Assembly (NCBI RefSeq): GCF_018255755.1
Contig: NZ_CP073766.1
Location: forward strand, 992,001-1,056,000
Source of the DNA: Chitinophaga sp. HK235
GTDB lineage: Bacteria > Bacteroidota > Bacteroidia > Chitinophagales > Chitinophagaceae
Direction of reading: 5' to 3'
DNA length: 64,000 nt
The notes under the pieces are model-generated. The model ran no database searches. It was given only the letters and a program-made list of their open reading frames with translations, and was not told where the DNA came from. The translations under genes and the position numbers were made by a program. Shown here piece by piece: positions 28,788-36,876 of the stretch (positions are counted from its first letter, which is position 1; every line of letters starts with the position of its first letter).

Positions 28788-29411
28788 CTACATCAGACTA
28801 TTTTCAGTGGCAATTTTTATGACAGCCGCCATACTGTTGACTTTGAACTTCTCCATGATTTTCTTCCGGTGCCCGTCCACCGTATAGGTGCTGATGAACA
28901 GCTGCGAGGCGATTTCCTGTGAGGTATTCCCCTGCCCTATCAGTGACAGCACCTCTTTCTCGCGCCGGGTGAGATGAGGCAGCTGCAGGACCACTTCAGA
29001 GCTTTTATTATTGAGCACCTTCTGGGTGCCGGTGCAGAAATAAATACCGCCATCGTGAACTTTTCTGATAGCATCCGGTATCTCTTCCATAGGAGTATTT
29101 TTCAGTATATATCCACTGGCTCCATTCCCGACTGCAGACAATATGATATTTCTGTCGTTGCTGTTGCTCAGCACTACAATACTTACCTGGTTATACGTTT
29201 TTCTGATATCTCCGCAGAGCACTATCCCATTGATATCGGGAAGATTAATATCGAGCAGGATGATATCCGGCTGAAATTCACGCAGGGCCTGCAAAGTATC
29301 TTTCCCGGATGAGACCTGTTTTTCCAGTACCACATCCGGTTCATTCAAGAGCAGGTTCTTCAAACCTTCCAGTACAATAGGATGATCATCGACAGTAATA
29401 ATTCGAATCAT
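28788..29411 (-). CDS. NarL/LuxR-family response regulator, orphan
   Basis: This 207-aa two-component response regulator has a receiver domain (about 1-120) and a LuxR-type helix-turn-helix (about 140-205). Receiver landmarks are the acidic pair D8/D9, the phospho-acceptor D54 in LLLDINLPD, a Ser in the switch position (VVLSNSND) and the conserved Lys in GYILKN. The DNA-binding part has LTRREKEVLSLIGQG and TVDGHRKKIMEKF. No histidine kinase is next to it. It reads in the same direction as the NRPS operon and sits just upstream, so it may regulate that operon; this is inference from position only. Confidence 0.9.
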   Translation of the reverse strand: MIRIITVDDHPIVLEGLKNLLLNEPDVVLEKQVSSGKDTLQALREFQPDIILLDINLPDINGIVLCGDIRKTYNQVSIVVLSNSNDRNIILSAVGNGASGYILKNTPMEEIPDAIRKVHDGGIYFCTGTQKVLNNKSSEVVLQLPHLTRREKEVLSLIGQGNTSQEIASQLFISTYTVDGHRKKIMEKFKVNSMAAVIKIATENSLM

Positions 29412-30741
29412 AAATTTATCATATTAAACTTCCCCGGTTATATCCGTCCTTTTTTGTGCGGCAGAACGGGTGGAGGCCATTATTTTAATTTACCAGGCAG
29501 TGAAAACTCCGGGTTAACATCAGTACTGCAGCATGGCTGCATTCAACATTATGTCGCGGGATAGCTGTATAGCATGAGGTAACGGCAAACATCCATCACC
29601 TGGGGGTACTTCTCTCTTTTCTTCCCAATCAAACAATAGCATGTATTTCCACACATTGTCCAAGTTTTCATAGTAATAACAAAAGGGTTCTCTCAATTCC
29701 CCGCCGGCATCACCGGAGAGGTGTTTGTTTCAATATACTATCATTCCTTTAACCGTGTTAACACAGGAGCTTCCATGCTACTGCATTTCTTCCGCCGGAG
29801 ACAGATGGTGGAATGGGGTAACGCGACTCCAGGCTGGCTTCCACGGTGCCAGGGATTATTAAAACATCCCCGGCCAGGTCAACAACTTATGCTTCAGTAA
29901 AATACTGCATTCATATTTTGCGGCCTAAAATTAGTAATTCTATTTCTTTTCAAGCTGCACCCGGACAAAAAATATTCATTTTTTTTTGCGTACTGTATTA
30001 CGTGCAAGCATCACCGTTACCCGCGGTGCTATTACGCTGCAGCTGCCTGCACAGGAATATAACGGCCGCCCCTGCTACTATAATTCAGCAGCAATAAATT
30101 ACTGCAATTAAGTGGACCTTCTCACTGCAAAGTTTGCTATCCTTCCGGAAAAAAGACGCTAAACAAAGACACCTGTTAGCAATGCAAACGATCACCAATT
30201 GAAATGAAAAATATGGATGGGAATGATAACTGAGATACCGGATTACCGGCATCCCTACCGCAAAACACGCCTGTGTTTGATTAACTATCCCTTAAAACAA
30301 ATAGCAGCACACAAACCTGAACTTTTTAGTATATTGTGAAGAGGACCCAAAGGACATGGAATTTAAACAGTAGCGCATGTGTGTGGGGAGAAGATTCCAT
30401 CCTTCAATAATAGCAATGGGAGATCAGACTGGCCCTATTGGCCGGCCTGCTTCGATACCCACAAATGAATATACCCTTCCAAAGTGGCTTACAAGCATTA
30501 ATTTATTTCAGATAAAACGGACCGACTCAATGCTGTAATACCGGCTATATATTATAACAACACCGCATCGGCAGAACAATTTCCCCGGAATCGCAGTCCG
30601 GATGAATTACACAAAAATAGGTTTTAACTATTAAATTATAGAATCTATTGATTATGACTATATCTTCAATATCCTAATTTTATGGCCTGCACAATACCAG
30701 GTGCAAAGCATGAGTTCATTCCGTACCCAAAACTTTTAAAA
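29412..30741. other. Long non-coding region upstream of katG
   Basis: About 1.3 kb separates the response regulator from katG. Short frames exist here, but none shows a plausible start, a recognisable family or a coding-like composition. I found no tRNA-like fold and no full promoter match. The region should carry the promoters of both divergent genes. Confidence 0.6.
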
Positions 30742-33021
30742 ATGGAAAAAGAATTAAAAGACATCAGTAAATGCCCGTTTCATAATGGCAGCATGAAGAA
30801 CAACGTTGGCGGTGGCGGCACCAGAAACCGTGACTGGTGGCCTAATCAGTTAAAGCTCAGTATCCTGCGCCAAAACTCGTCCTTATCCAACCCGATGGGT
30901 GAAGATTTTAACTATGCCGAAGCTTTTAAAAGTCTGGACCTGGAAGCTGTGAAAAAGGATCTTCATGCGCTCATGACCGACTCACAGGAATGGTGGCCGG
31001 CCGATTTCGGGCATTATGGCCCCTTGTTTATCCGCATGGCATGGCATAGTGCGGGCACCTATCGTGTAGGTGATGGCCGCGGTGGAGCCGGCGCAGGTCA
31101 ACAACGTTTTGCGCCGATTAACAGCTGGCCCGATAACGTCAGCCTCGACAAAGCCCGCAGACTGCTCTGGCCTATCAAACAAAAATATGGCCGTAAAATA
31201 TCCTGGGCGGATTTGCTGATCCTCACCGGTAACATAGCCCTGGAGTCCATGGGCTTCAAAACATTTGGCTTTGCCGGCGGACGTGAAGATGTATGGGAAG
31301 CAGATGAAGCAGTATACTGGGGTGCAGAAACCACCTGGCTGGGCGGTGACCTGCGTTATGCCCATGGTTCGCCCGGTGTGGAAGAAAACCACGGCGTACT
31401 GGTATCAGACGAAAAAACCGATGGCGACATACACTCCCGCAACCTCGAAAAACCACTGGCTGCCGTACAGATGGGGCTTATCTATGTAAACCCCGAAGGC
31501 CCCGATGGCAATCCCGACCCCATTGCAGCCGCTAAAGACATCCGCGATACTTTTGGCCGCATGGCCATGAATGATGAAGAAACCGTAGCACTGATAGCAG
31601 GCGGGCACAGCTTTGGTAAAACCCATGGCGCCGCACCAGCTACCAACGTAGGCAAGGAACCAGAAGCAGCCGGACTGGAAATGCAGGGCCTGGGCTGGCA
31701 AAACAGCTATGGTACCGGTAAAGGTGCAGACACCATCACCAGCGGTCTGGAAGTAATATGGACCAAAACGCCCACCCAATGGAGCCACGACTTCTTCGAA
31801 AATCTGTTCCGCTATGAATGGCAGCTTACCAAAAGCCCCGCAGGCGCACACCAATGGGTAGCCAAAAACGCAGAAAATATTATTCCTGATGCATATGATG
31901 GTGCTAAAAAACATTTGCCCACCATGCTCACCACCGATCTCTCTTTAAGACTTGATCCGGTTTATGAAAAAATATCCAGACGTTTTCTGGAACATCCTGA
32001 TGAATTTGCAGATGCTTTTGCCCGGGCATGGTTTAAACTAACACACCGCGACATGGGCCCCCGTGCACGTTATCTGGGCCCGGATGTACCACAGGAAGAA
32101 CTGCTCTGGCAAGACCCTATCCCGGCAGTGGACCATCAATTAATAGATGAAAATGATATTGCAGCACTGAAAGCAAAAGTGCTGGCCTCCGGATTAAGCG
32201 TATCTGAACTGATATCTACCGCATGGGCTTCCGCCTCCACCTTCCGCGGTTCCGATAAGCGCGGTGGTGCCAATGGCGCCCGCATTCGCCTTGCTCCTCA
32301 GAAATACTGGCAGGTAAACAATCCGCCACAGTTGCAGAAAGTATTGGATAAACTGGAAAATATCCAGAAAGAATTTAATGCTGCGCAGTCAAATGGTAAA
32401 AAAGTTTCGCTGGCAGACCTGATCGTACTGGCCGGTAGCGCAGGTGTTGAAAAAGCAGCGAAAGACGGAGGTCATGCCATCACTGTTCCTTTTGCACCCG
32501 GCCGCATGGACGCTTCGCAGGAACAAACCGATGTTGAGTCTATCGGTTATCTGGAACCGCTGGCCGATGGTTTCCGCAACTACCGCAAAGCAAAATATCC
32601 TGTATCCACCGAAGCGTTGCTGATAGACAAAGCGCAGCTGCTCACACTCACAGCACCTGAATTAACAGTACTGATAGGTGGTATGCGTGTATTAAACACC
32701 AACTTTGATGGTTCTCAATACGGCGTTTTCACCTCCCGTCCGGGCCAGCTCACCAACGATTTCTTTGTAAACCTGCTCGACATGAACACTGCCTGGAAAG
32801 CCACTTCCGAAGACAGGGAACTGTATGAAGGCAGCGACCGCAATACCGGTAAAACAAAATGGACAGGCACCCGCGCAGATCTTGTATTTGGCTCCAATGC
32901 AGAACTGAGAGCCCTTGCAGAAGTATATGGCAGTGGAGATGCTCAGGGTAAATTTGTGAAAGACTTTGTTGCAGCCTGGAATAAAGTGATGAACCTGGAC
33001 AGGTTTGACCTGGCTCAATAA
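30742..33021 (+). CDS. katG: Catalase-peroxidase KatG
   Basis: This bifunctional haem enzyme breaks down hydrogen peroxide and has peroxidase activity. The ATG at 30742 (MEKELKDISKCPFHNGS) is preferred to one at 30682 because KatG proteins usually start this way; it gives 759 aa, a normal family length. The distal site reads RMAWHSAGTYR (R98, W101, H102). The three residues of the KatG cross-link are seen as W101, Y248 (GLIYVNPEGP) and M274 (FGRMAMND), with family spacing of 26 residues between Tyr and Met. The proximal haem ligand is H289 in GGHSFGKTHGA. The second, haem-free half follows from about residue 440. A terminator lies directly downstream. Its presence 2.3 kb before a hydrogen-peroxide-forming oxidase operon may be coincidence. 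Confidence 0.97.
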   Translation: MEKELKDISKCPFHNGSMKNNVGGGGTRNRDWWPNQLKLSILRQNSSLSNPMGEDFNYAEAFKSLDLEAVKKDLHALMTDSQEWWPADFGHYGPLFIRMAWHSAGTYRVGDGRGGAGAGQQRFAPINSWPDNVSLDKARRLLWPIKQKYGRKISWADLLILTGNIALESMGFKTFGFAGGREDVWEADEAVYWGAETTWLGGDLRYAHGSPGVEENHGVLVSDEKTDGDIHSRNLEKPLAAVQMGLIYVNPEGPDGNPDPIAAAKDIRDTFGRMAMNDEETVALIAGGHSFGKTHGAAPATNVGKEPEAAGLEMQGLGWQNSYGTGKGADTITSGLEVIWTKTPTQWSHDFFENLFRYEWQLTKSPAGAHQWVAKNAENIIPDAYDGAKKHLPTMLTTDLSLRLDPVYEKISRRFLEHPDEFADAFARAWFKLTHRDMGPRARYLGPDVPQEELLWQDPIPAVDHQLIDENDIAALKAKVLASGLSVSELISTAWASASTFRGSDKRGGANGARIRLAPQKYWQVNNPPQLQKVLDKLENIQKEFNAAQSNGKKVSLADLIVLAGSAGVEKAAKDGGHAITVPFAPGRMDASQEQTDVESIGYLEPLADGFRNYRKAKYPVSTEALLIDKAQLLTLTAPELTVLIGGMRVLNTNFDGSQYGVFTSRPGQLTNDFFVNLLDMNTAWKATSEDRELYEGSDRNTGKTKWTGTRADLVFGSNAELRALAEVYGSGDAQGKFVKDFVAAWNKVMNLDRFDLAQ

Positions 33022-33045
33022 TAATATTCATCTATCATCAAAAAT

Positions 33046-33072
33046 AGCCTCCGGTAACGGGGGCTTCTTTAT
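33046..33072 (+). terminator. Rho-independent terminator after katG
   Basis: AGCCTCCG (33046-33053), a GTAA tetraloop and CGGGGGCT (33058-33065) form an 8-bp stem with one G-T pair, followed by a T-rich run (TCTTTAT). It lies about 25 bp after the katG stop. Confidence 0.75.
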
Positions 33073-33097
33073 GCTGTTTACCCAGATCTTCCTCGTA

Positions 33098-33132
33098 AAA
33101 ACAAAACAGCAGGTACCCGGAGATACCTGCTG
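33098..33132 (-). terminator. Rho-independent terminator after the GH16 gene
   Basis: CAGCAGGTA (33107-33115) and TACCTGCTG (33124-33132) form a perfect 9-bp stem. On the minus strand the stem is followed by TGTTTTGTTTTTACG, a T-rich tail. It sits about 22 bp beyond the GH16 stop codon. Confidence 0.75.
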
Positions 33133-33154
33133 CACATCACCCATGTCTTGAAAA

Positions 33155-34369
33155 TCAGTAACGGAAGGCTTCCCAGCCCGATATGGTGGCCCTGTTGCAG
33201 GTCATGGGCTGTGTCCCGTTCTCACTGGAAACATAGAGTCCATTATTACCGCGCAGGGAGAAAGAACCATCCGCATTCACGACCCAGTCGAATTTCTCCC
33301 AGTCGCCCACACTGGTACGGTTACACGTAATCGGGTTCTGACCGTTTTCGGAGGACACATATTTCCCCATGCTCTTCAGGGCTACTTTTCCACCGCCGGC
33401 ATCTTCTATCGCAAATTGTTCCCAGGCCTGTGCAACGGCACGGTTACAAGTCATAGCCTGGGTACCGTTTTCGCCGCTCACATAGGCGTTATTAAATCCT
33501 TTCAGGGAAATGGTGGAACCGATGGGAGCACCACCACCGCTATTGGACATGGAATACACTCTTACATAATCCACGTACATACTGGCCGGCAGTTTGCTTT
33601 CGTCAATGGTCTGTCCCGGGAAGTCACCGCCCACAGCGAGGTTGAGGATAATAAAGAAGGGATTGTGAAATGCACCGGTATTATTGATACCATTGAGGAT
33701 ATTGGCAACATGGTACTGGTTACCGTCCACAAACCAGCGGATAGAACTGGCATCCCACTCTACCGCATATACGTGATAATCGGTGATGCTGGTAGTGGTG
33801 GTGCCGCCGTAAGATGCATGGCCATTGGAAAACCAGTGTATGGTCCCGTAAATGGTGTTGCTGGTATTGACCTGTTCCATAATATCGATTTCACCACATT
33901 GGGGCCAGCCTACAGAGCCGATATTATTGCCCAGCATCCAGAAGGCGGGCCATAGTCCCTGCCCGGAAGCCAGTTTGATACGTGCCTCTATACGTCCGTA
34001 TTTAGTGGTAAAGCGACCGGCCGTATTGAGCCTTGCCGAGGTGTACGGCCATCCGTTCACGGATTGTTTACGGGCCGTAATTACCAGATTACCATTGCTG
34101 ACCGTGGCATTGGCAGCCTGGTAATACTCTTTTTCGTTGTTACTGGTGTTAGGTCCTGTTTCGAACTGCCATTTACTCCCGTCTACACCGCTGCCATTAA
34201 ATTCATCAGACCAGACCAGCTGGTAGGATACGGCGGCAGCCACCTGTGCAGCGGCAGCCTTGCTATCAATGGGCTGCAGGGTGTTACTTTCTTTTACTTC
34301 TTTTTTGCAGGAGGATAATGCGGCTAACAAAAACGCGCCAACGTGGAATACTAAAAATTTTGTTTTCAT
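33155..34369 (-). CDS. GH16 beta-glucanase lipoprotein with C-terminal beta-trefoil-like repeats
   Basis: This family 16 glycoside hydrolase is most like beta-1,3-glucanases (laminarinases) and should cut beta-glucans outside the cell. The start at 34369 gives a lipoprotein signal (MKTKFLVFHVGAFLLAALSSC, with the lipobox Cys about residue 21); the frame also extends upstream to 34483, but that extension has no signal. The catalytic motif is CGEIDIMEQVN, with the two Glu residues and the Asp between them, and WPAFWMLG lies just before it. The last ~120 residues hold three copies of a unit ending YVSxENGxxxxTCNR and W(E), typical of a fascin-like or CBM13-like beta-trefoil, probably a sugar-binding module. 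It follows the DUF4256 gene on the same strand. Confidence 0.92.
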   Translation of the reverse strand: MKTKFLVFHVGAFLLAALSSCKKEVKESNTLQPIDSKAAAAQVAAAVSYQLVWSDEFNGSGVDGSKWQFETGPNTSNNEKEYYQAANATVSNGNLVITARKQSVNGWPYTSARLNTAGRFTTKYGRIEARIKLASGQGLWPAFWMLGNNIGSVGWPQCGEIDIMEQVNTSNTIYGTIHWFSNGHASYGGTTTTSITDYHVYAVEWDASSIRWFVDGNQYHVANILNGINNTGAFHNPFFIILNLAVGGDFPGQTIDESKLPASMYVDYVRVYSMSNSGGGAPIGSTISLKGFNNAYVSGENGTQAMTCNRAVAQAWEQFAIEDAGGGKVALKSMGKYVSSENGQNPITCNRTSVGDWEKFDWVVNADGSFSLRGNNGLYVSSENGTQPMTCNRATISGWEAFRY

Positions 34370-34479
34370 GGAATTTGCAATTATTATGATAAATGAGGGG
34401 TGATGTCGTAGGGTGCTACATATATCCTCAATATCCGTAATAATTCCTGTAACCACTCCACAGTTAGTGCCAGCATATA

Positions 34480-35046
34480 TCAAACTTTCAGCAGGCCGCG
34501 AAAGCCCCTGACAGCATAATAGGAAGACGCACCGTTGTGATATACAAAGACGTGATTGTAACGACGGTCGGCAAAGAGCGCACCATCCAGTTTTCTGATA
34601 TCCGCAGGTGTTTGTATCCAGCTCGATGTTTTCGTATCAAAATTGCCCAGTTGCTGTAACTCCCGGTACTGTTCTTCCGATAAAATGGTTATGCCCATGG
34701 CAGCTGCCATATCCATGGCACTGTTTTCCGGCTTATGGGTTTTTCTGGCATCCAGGGCTTCCCGGTCGAAACAAACATTCCGTCGGTCTTTAGGCGTTTC
34801 TGCCGAACAATCACAAAAATGGTATTCACCAGTCTTTTTATCATAACCAATAACATCCGGCTCACCGCCTGTTCTTTCCATCTCATGGAGAGAACACAGC
34901 TTTCCGGCATTGGCTTCCAGCTTTTCCTGCACGGCAGCCCATTCAAGCCCTTTATGACGGTTCATGTTTTTCTCAAAACGGGTTTTCAGGTTACTAAGCA
35001 GCTCTTTCTGTTGCGCTGAAGACAACTTCATTTTATTGCTATTCAT
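34480..35046 (-). CDS. DUF4256 family protein
   Basis: This is a 188-aa cytoplasmic protein without signal peptide or membrane segment. I recognise it as DUF4256 from its overall pattern: SAQQKELLSNLKTRFEKNM, then LEWAAVQEKLEA, GGEPDVIGYD, FCDCSAETP and RRNVCFDREALDAR. The family's function is unknown. Conserved charged residues and Cys pairs (CDCS) suggest an enzyme or a metal site, but nothing here shows which. It lies 110 bp before the lipoprotein start of the GH16 gene on the same strand, so co-transcription is possible. It is divergent from the ferritin-like operon. Confidence 0.85.
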   Translation of the reverse strand: MNSNKMKLSSAQQKELLSNLKTRFEKNMNRHKGLEWAAVQEKLEANAGKLCSLHEMERTGGEPDVIGYDKKTGEYHFCDCSAETPKDRRNVCFDREALDARKTHKPENSAMDMAAAMGITILSEEQYRELQQLGNFDTKTSSWIQTPADIRKLDGALFADRRYNHVFVYHNGASSYYAVRGFRGLLKV

Positions 35047-35355
35047 ACCGTCTGAATTTTATCGCTGTTAAACTTCCTAAAGTTAAAAATTACAATCCAT
35101 TAAAGCCAATTTAATATACATAAAAAATATAATAAACCAACAAACAGTAAAGAATCCTAACTATAACCCATACACTGACAAAATAATTTTTCTAATCTAA
35201 CAAAAATGAATTTATTTTATCCGCAATGAATGTATCCAACAGGAATACATTTGTTATATTCACCCAGGCACGCTCAAAATATCCTCTGAACAACAACTCC
35301 TCCGGTAATTCCAATCATTTACCATATCCATCAATAAAAATTAATCCTCCACAAC
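35047..35355. other. AT-rich divergent intergenic region
   Basis: This 309-bp, AT-rich gap separates the divergent DUF4256 and ferritin-like genes and should hold both promoters. TACATTTG at 35246-35253 matches the Bacteroidota -7 element for the plus strand, about 100 bp before the ferritin-like ATG, but no TTG lies at the usual upstream distance. No gene was seen. Confidence 0.5.
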
Positions 35356-36852
35356 ATGCAACGTAACTACGAACGTTTCCTTGGCCCGATTTTCAAACAG
35401 GCCCGCAAACTGGACCAGCGGGCAGTATTACCCAGACTCGAAAACATTATCGGAGGCAAAGAAGGTCTCCAGACATTCCTACAAGAAGAACCACCACCAG
35501 AAGATTCCCACATCGTTATTCCGCCGGAGTTCAACGGGAAAGACTATTTTACCTTTCTGCTGCATATAGACGCAGAGATTGAACACGGACTCATGATCCA
35601 ATACCTGTATGCGGCCTATAGTCTTGGTGGGCCACAGGTCCCGACAGACCAGAGAGACACCGTCAGCAGATGGCAGGAAATTATACTGGGCATTGCAAAG
35701 GAAGAAATGGGACATTTTGTATCGGTACAGAATGTGCTCAAGCTAATCGGAGCACCGCTCCACTTCGAAAGGCAGGACTATCCATGGGATACACCATTTT
35801 ATCCCTTCCCCTTTAAACTGGAACCGCTCACGCTTAAGTCCCTCGCCAAATATGTATATGCGGAAGCTCCGGACTCCTTCCTCCAAGATACAGACCCTAT
35901 AGCCCAGGAGATCATTCAATCCGTTCTGCAAGATGATCCCCACCCCAATACCGTGGGTGCATTATTCCACGTATTGCTGCAGCTGATACAGGACCCAAAG
36001 GTTATCAGCGATGAAGTGTTCCAGGCCAACACCTATCCATTCCAGGCCAAATTTGATGAATGGGGCCGGGGTTATGAGGGAGGCGCGAGAGGCAATGCAC
36101 GTCATGGCAGTCCCACCGGCAGCCCCGATGTACTGGTGATGCCCCTCGCCAGCAGAGATGACGCCTATAATGCACTCAATGCTATTGCTGAACAAGGGGA
36201 AGACACCACCAATTCCGGCAATGATCCGTCGCACTTTACCCGGTTTTATAATATCTACAAAGAGATGCGGGAATTGCTCAAGGAACACCCGGAGCTGGAG
36301 CCGTCCAGGAATGTGGCCATCAATCCATGCATTGGTGACGATGAGCAGGACCCCGGCTCCTCTCCTTCCGAAGGGCAGACCAGTGATGAAGAAAGGGATG
36401 TCATCACCAATCCCGCCGCACAGCAATGGGGACATCTGTTTAATCTCCGTTATCGTATGCTGCTCAACTTCCTCACGCATAGTTTTGTACTGGCAGATGG
36501 GTTGAACATAGCAGGAGCAGTAACCCCCAGAGGTCTGATCATCAATTCCACCTTCGGTGAGATGTATAACCTGCGCAGCATTGCCTCCGAAATGGTGAAG
36601 CTACCGCTTAAAACCGGCATGGGCACTAAACTGGCGGGACCACCCTTCCTGATCCCCTACACACTGGAGCTGCCTACCGGTGAGCATAACCGCTGGCGTA
36701 CCCATGCAGATCTGCTCCAGGCTTCGGCCAAACTGATCGAAGACATGCTGTCCAACACCGAAATAAGCCACCAGCGCTATCTTCATTCGTTAAAAGAAGC
36801 AGATGACAAACTGCTGCAGATCATCCAGGACATGCTCGCAGTAAATGCATAA
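35356..36852 (+). CDS. VioB-type ferritin-like protein (iminophenyl-pyruvate dimer synthase-like domain)
   Basis: This 498-aa soluble protein has no signal peptide. The first ~230 residues look like the ferritin-like domain found in VioB and RebD-type proteins. The diiron-type motifs are AEIEHGLMIQYLYAAY (E74, E76/H77) and a second helix with KEEMGHF (E116, E117, H120). Later, RYRMLLNFLTHSFVLADG may supply another helix of the bundle. VioB-type enzymes couple two imine molecules that an amino-acid oxidase makes from an amino acid. The next gene encodes a predicted amine or amino-acid oxidase, so this protein may act on its imine product or take part in oxygen or metal chemistry for cofactor formation. 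Function is inferred. It is the first gene of a four-gene operon (24-bp gap to the next). Confidence 0.8.
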   Translation: MQRNYERFLGPIFKQARKLDQRAVLPRLENIIGGKEGLQTFLQEEPPPEDSHIVIPPEFNGKDYFTFLLHIDAEIEHGLMIQYLYAAYSLGGPQVPTDQRDTVSRWQEIILGIAKEEMGHFVSVQNVLKLIGAPLHFERQDYPWDTPFYPFPFKLEPLTLKSLAKYVYAEAPDSFLQDTDPIAQEIIQSVLQDDPHPNTVGALFHVLLQLIQDPKVISDEVFQANTYPFQAKFDEWGRGYEGGARGNARHGSPTGSPDVLVMPLASRDDAYNALNAIAEQGEDTTNSGNDPSHFTRFYNIYKEMRELLKEHPELEPSRNVAINPCIGDDEQDPGSSPSEGQTSDEERDVITNPAAQQWGHLFNLRYRMLLNFLTHSFVLADGLNIAGAVTPRGLIINSTFGEMYNLRSIASEMVKLPLKTGMGTKLAGPPFLIPYTLELPTGEHNRWRTHADLLQASAKLIEDMLSNTEISHQRYLHSLKEADDKLLQIIQDMLAVNA

Positions 36853-36876
36853 TCTTTTACCTCAAAATTCTACAAC

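Noticed and set aside
29846..30097. Short plus-strand frame in the gap before katG
   Set aside because: No plausible start context, family or conserved feature; composition is not coding-like.
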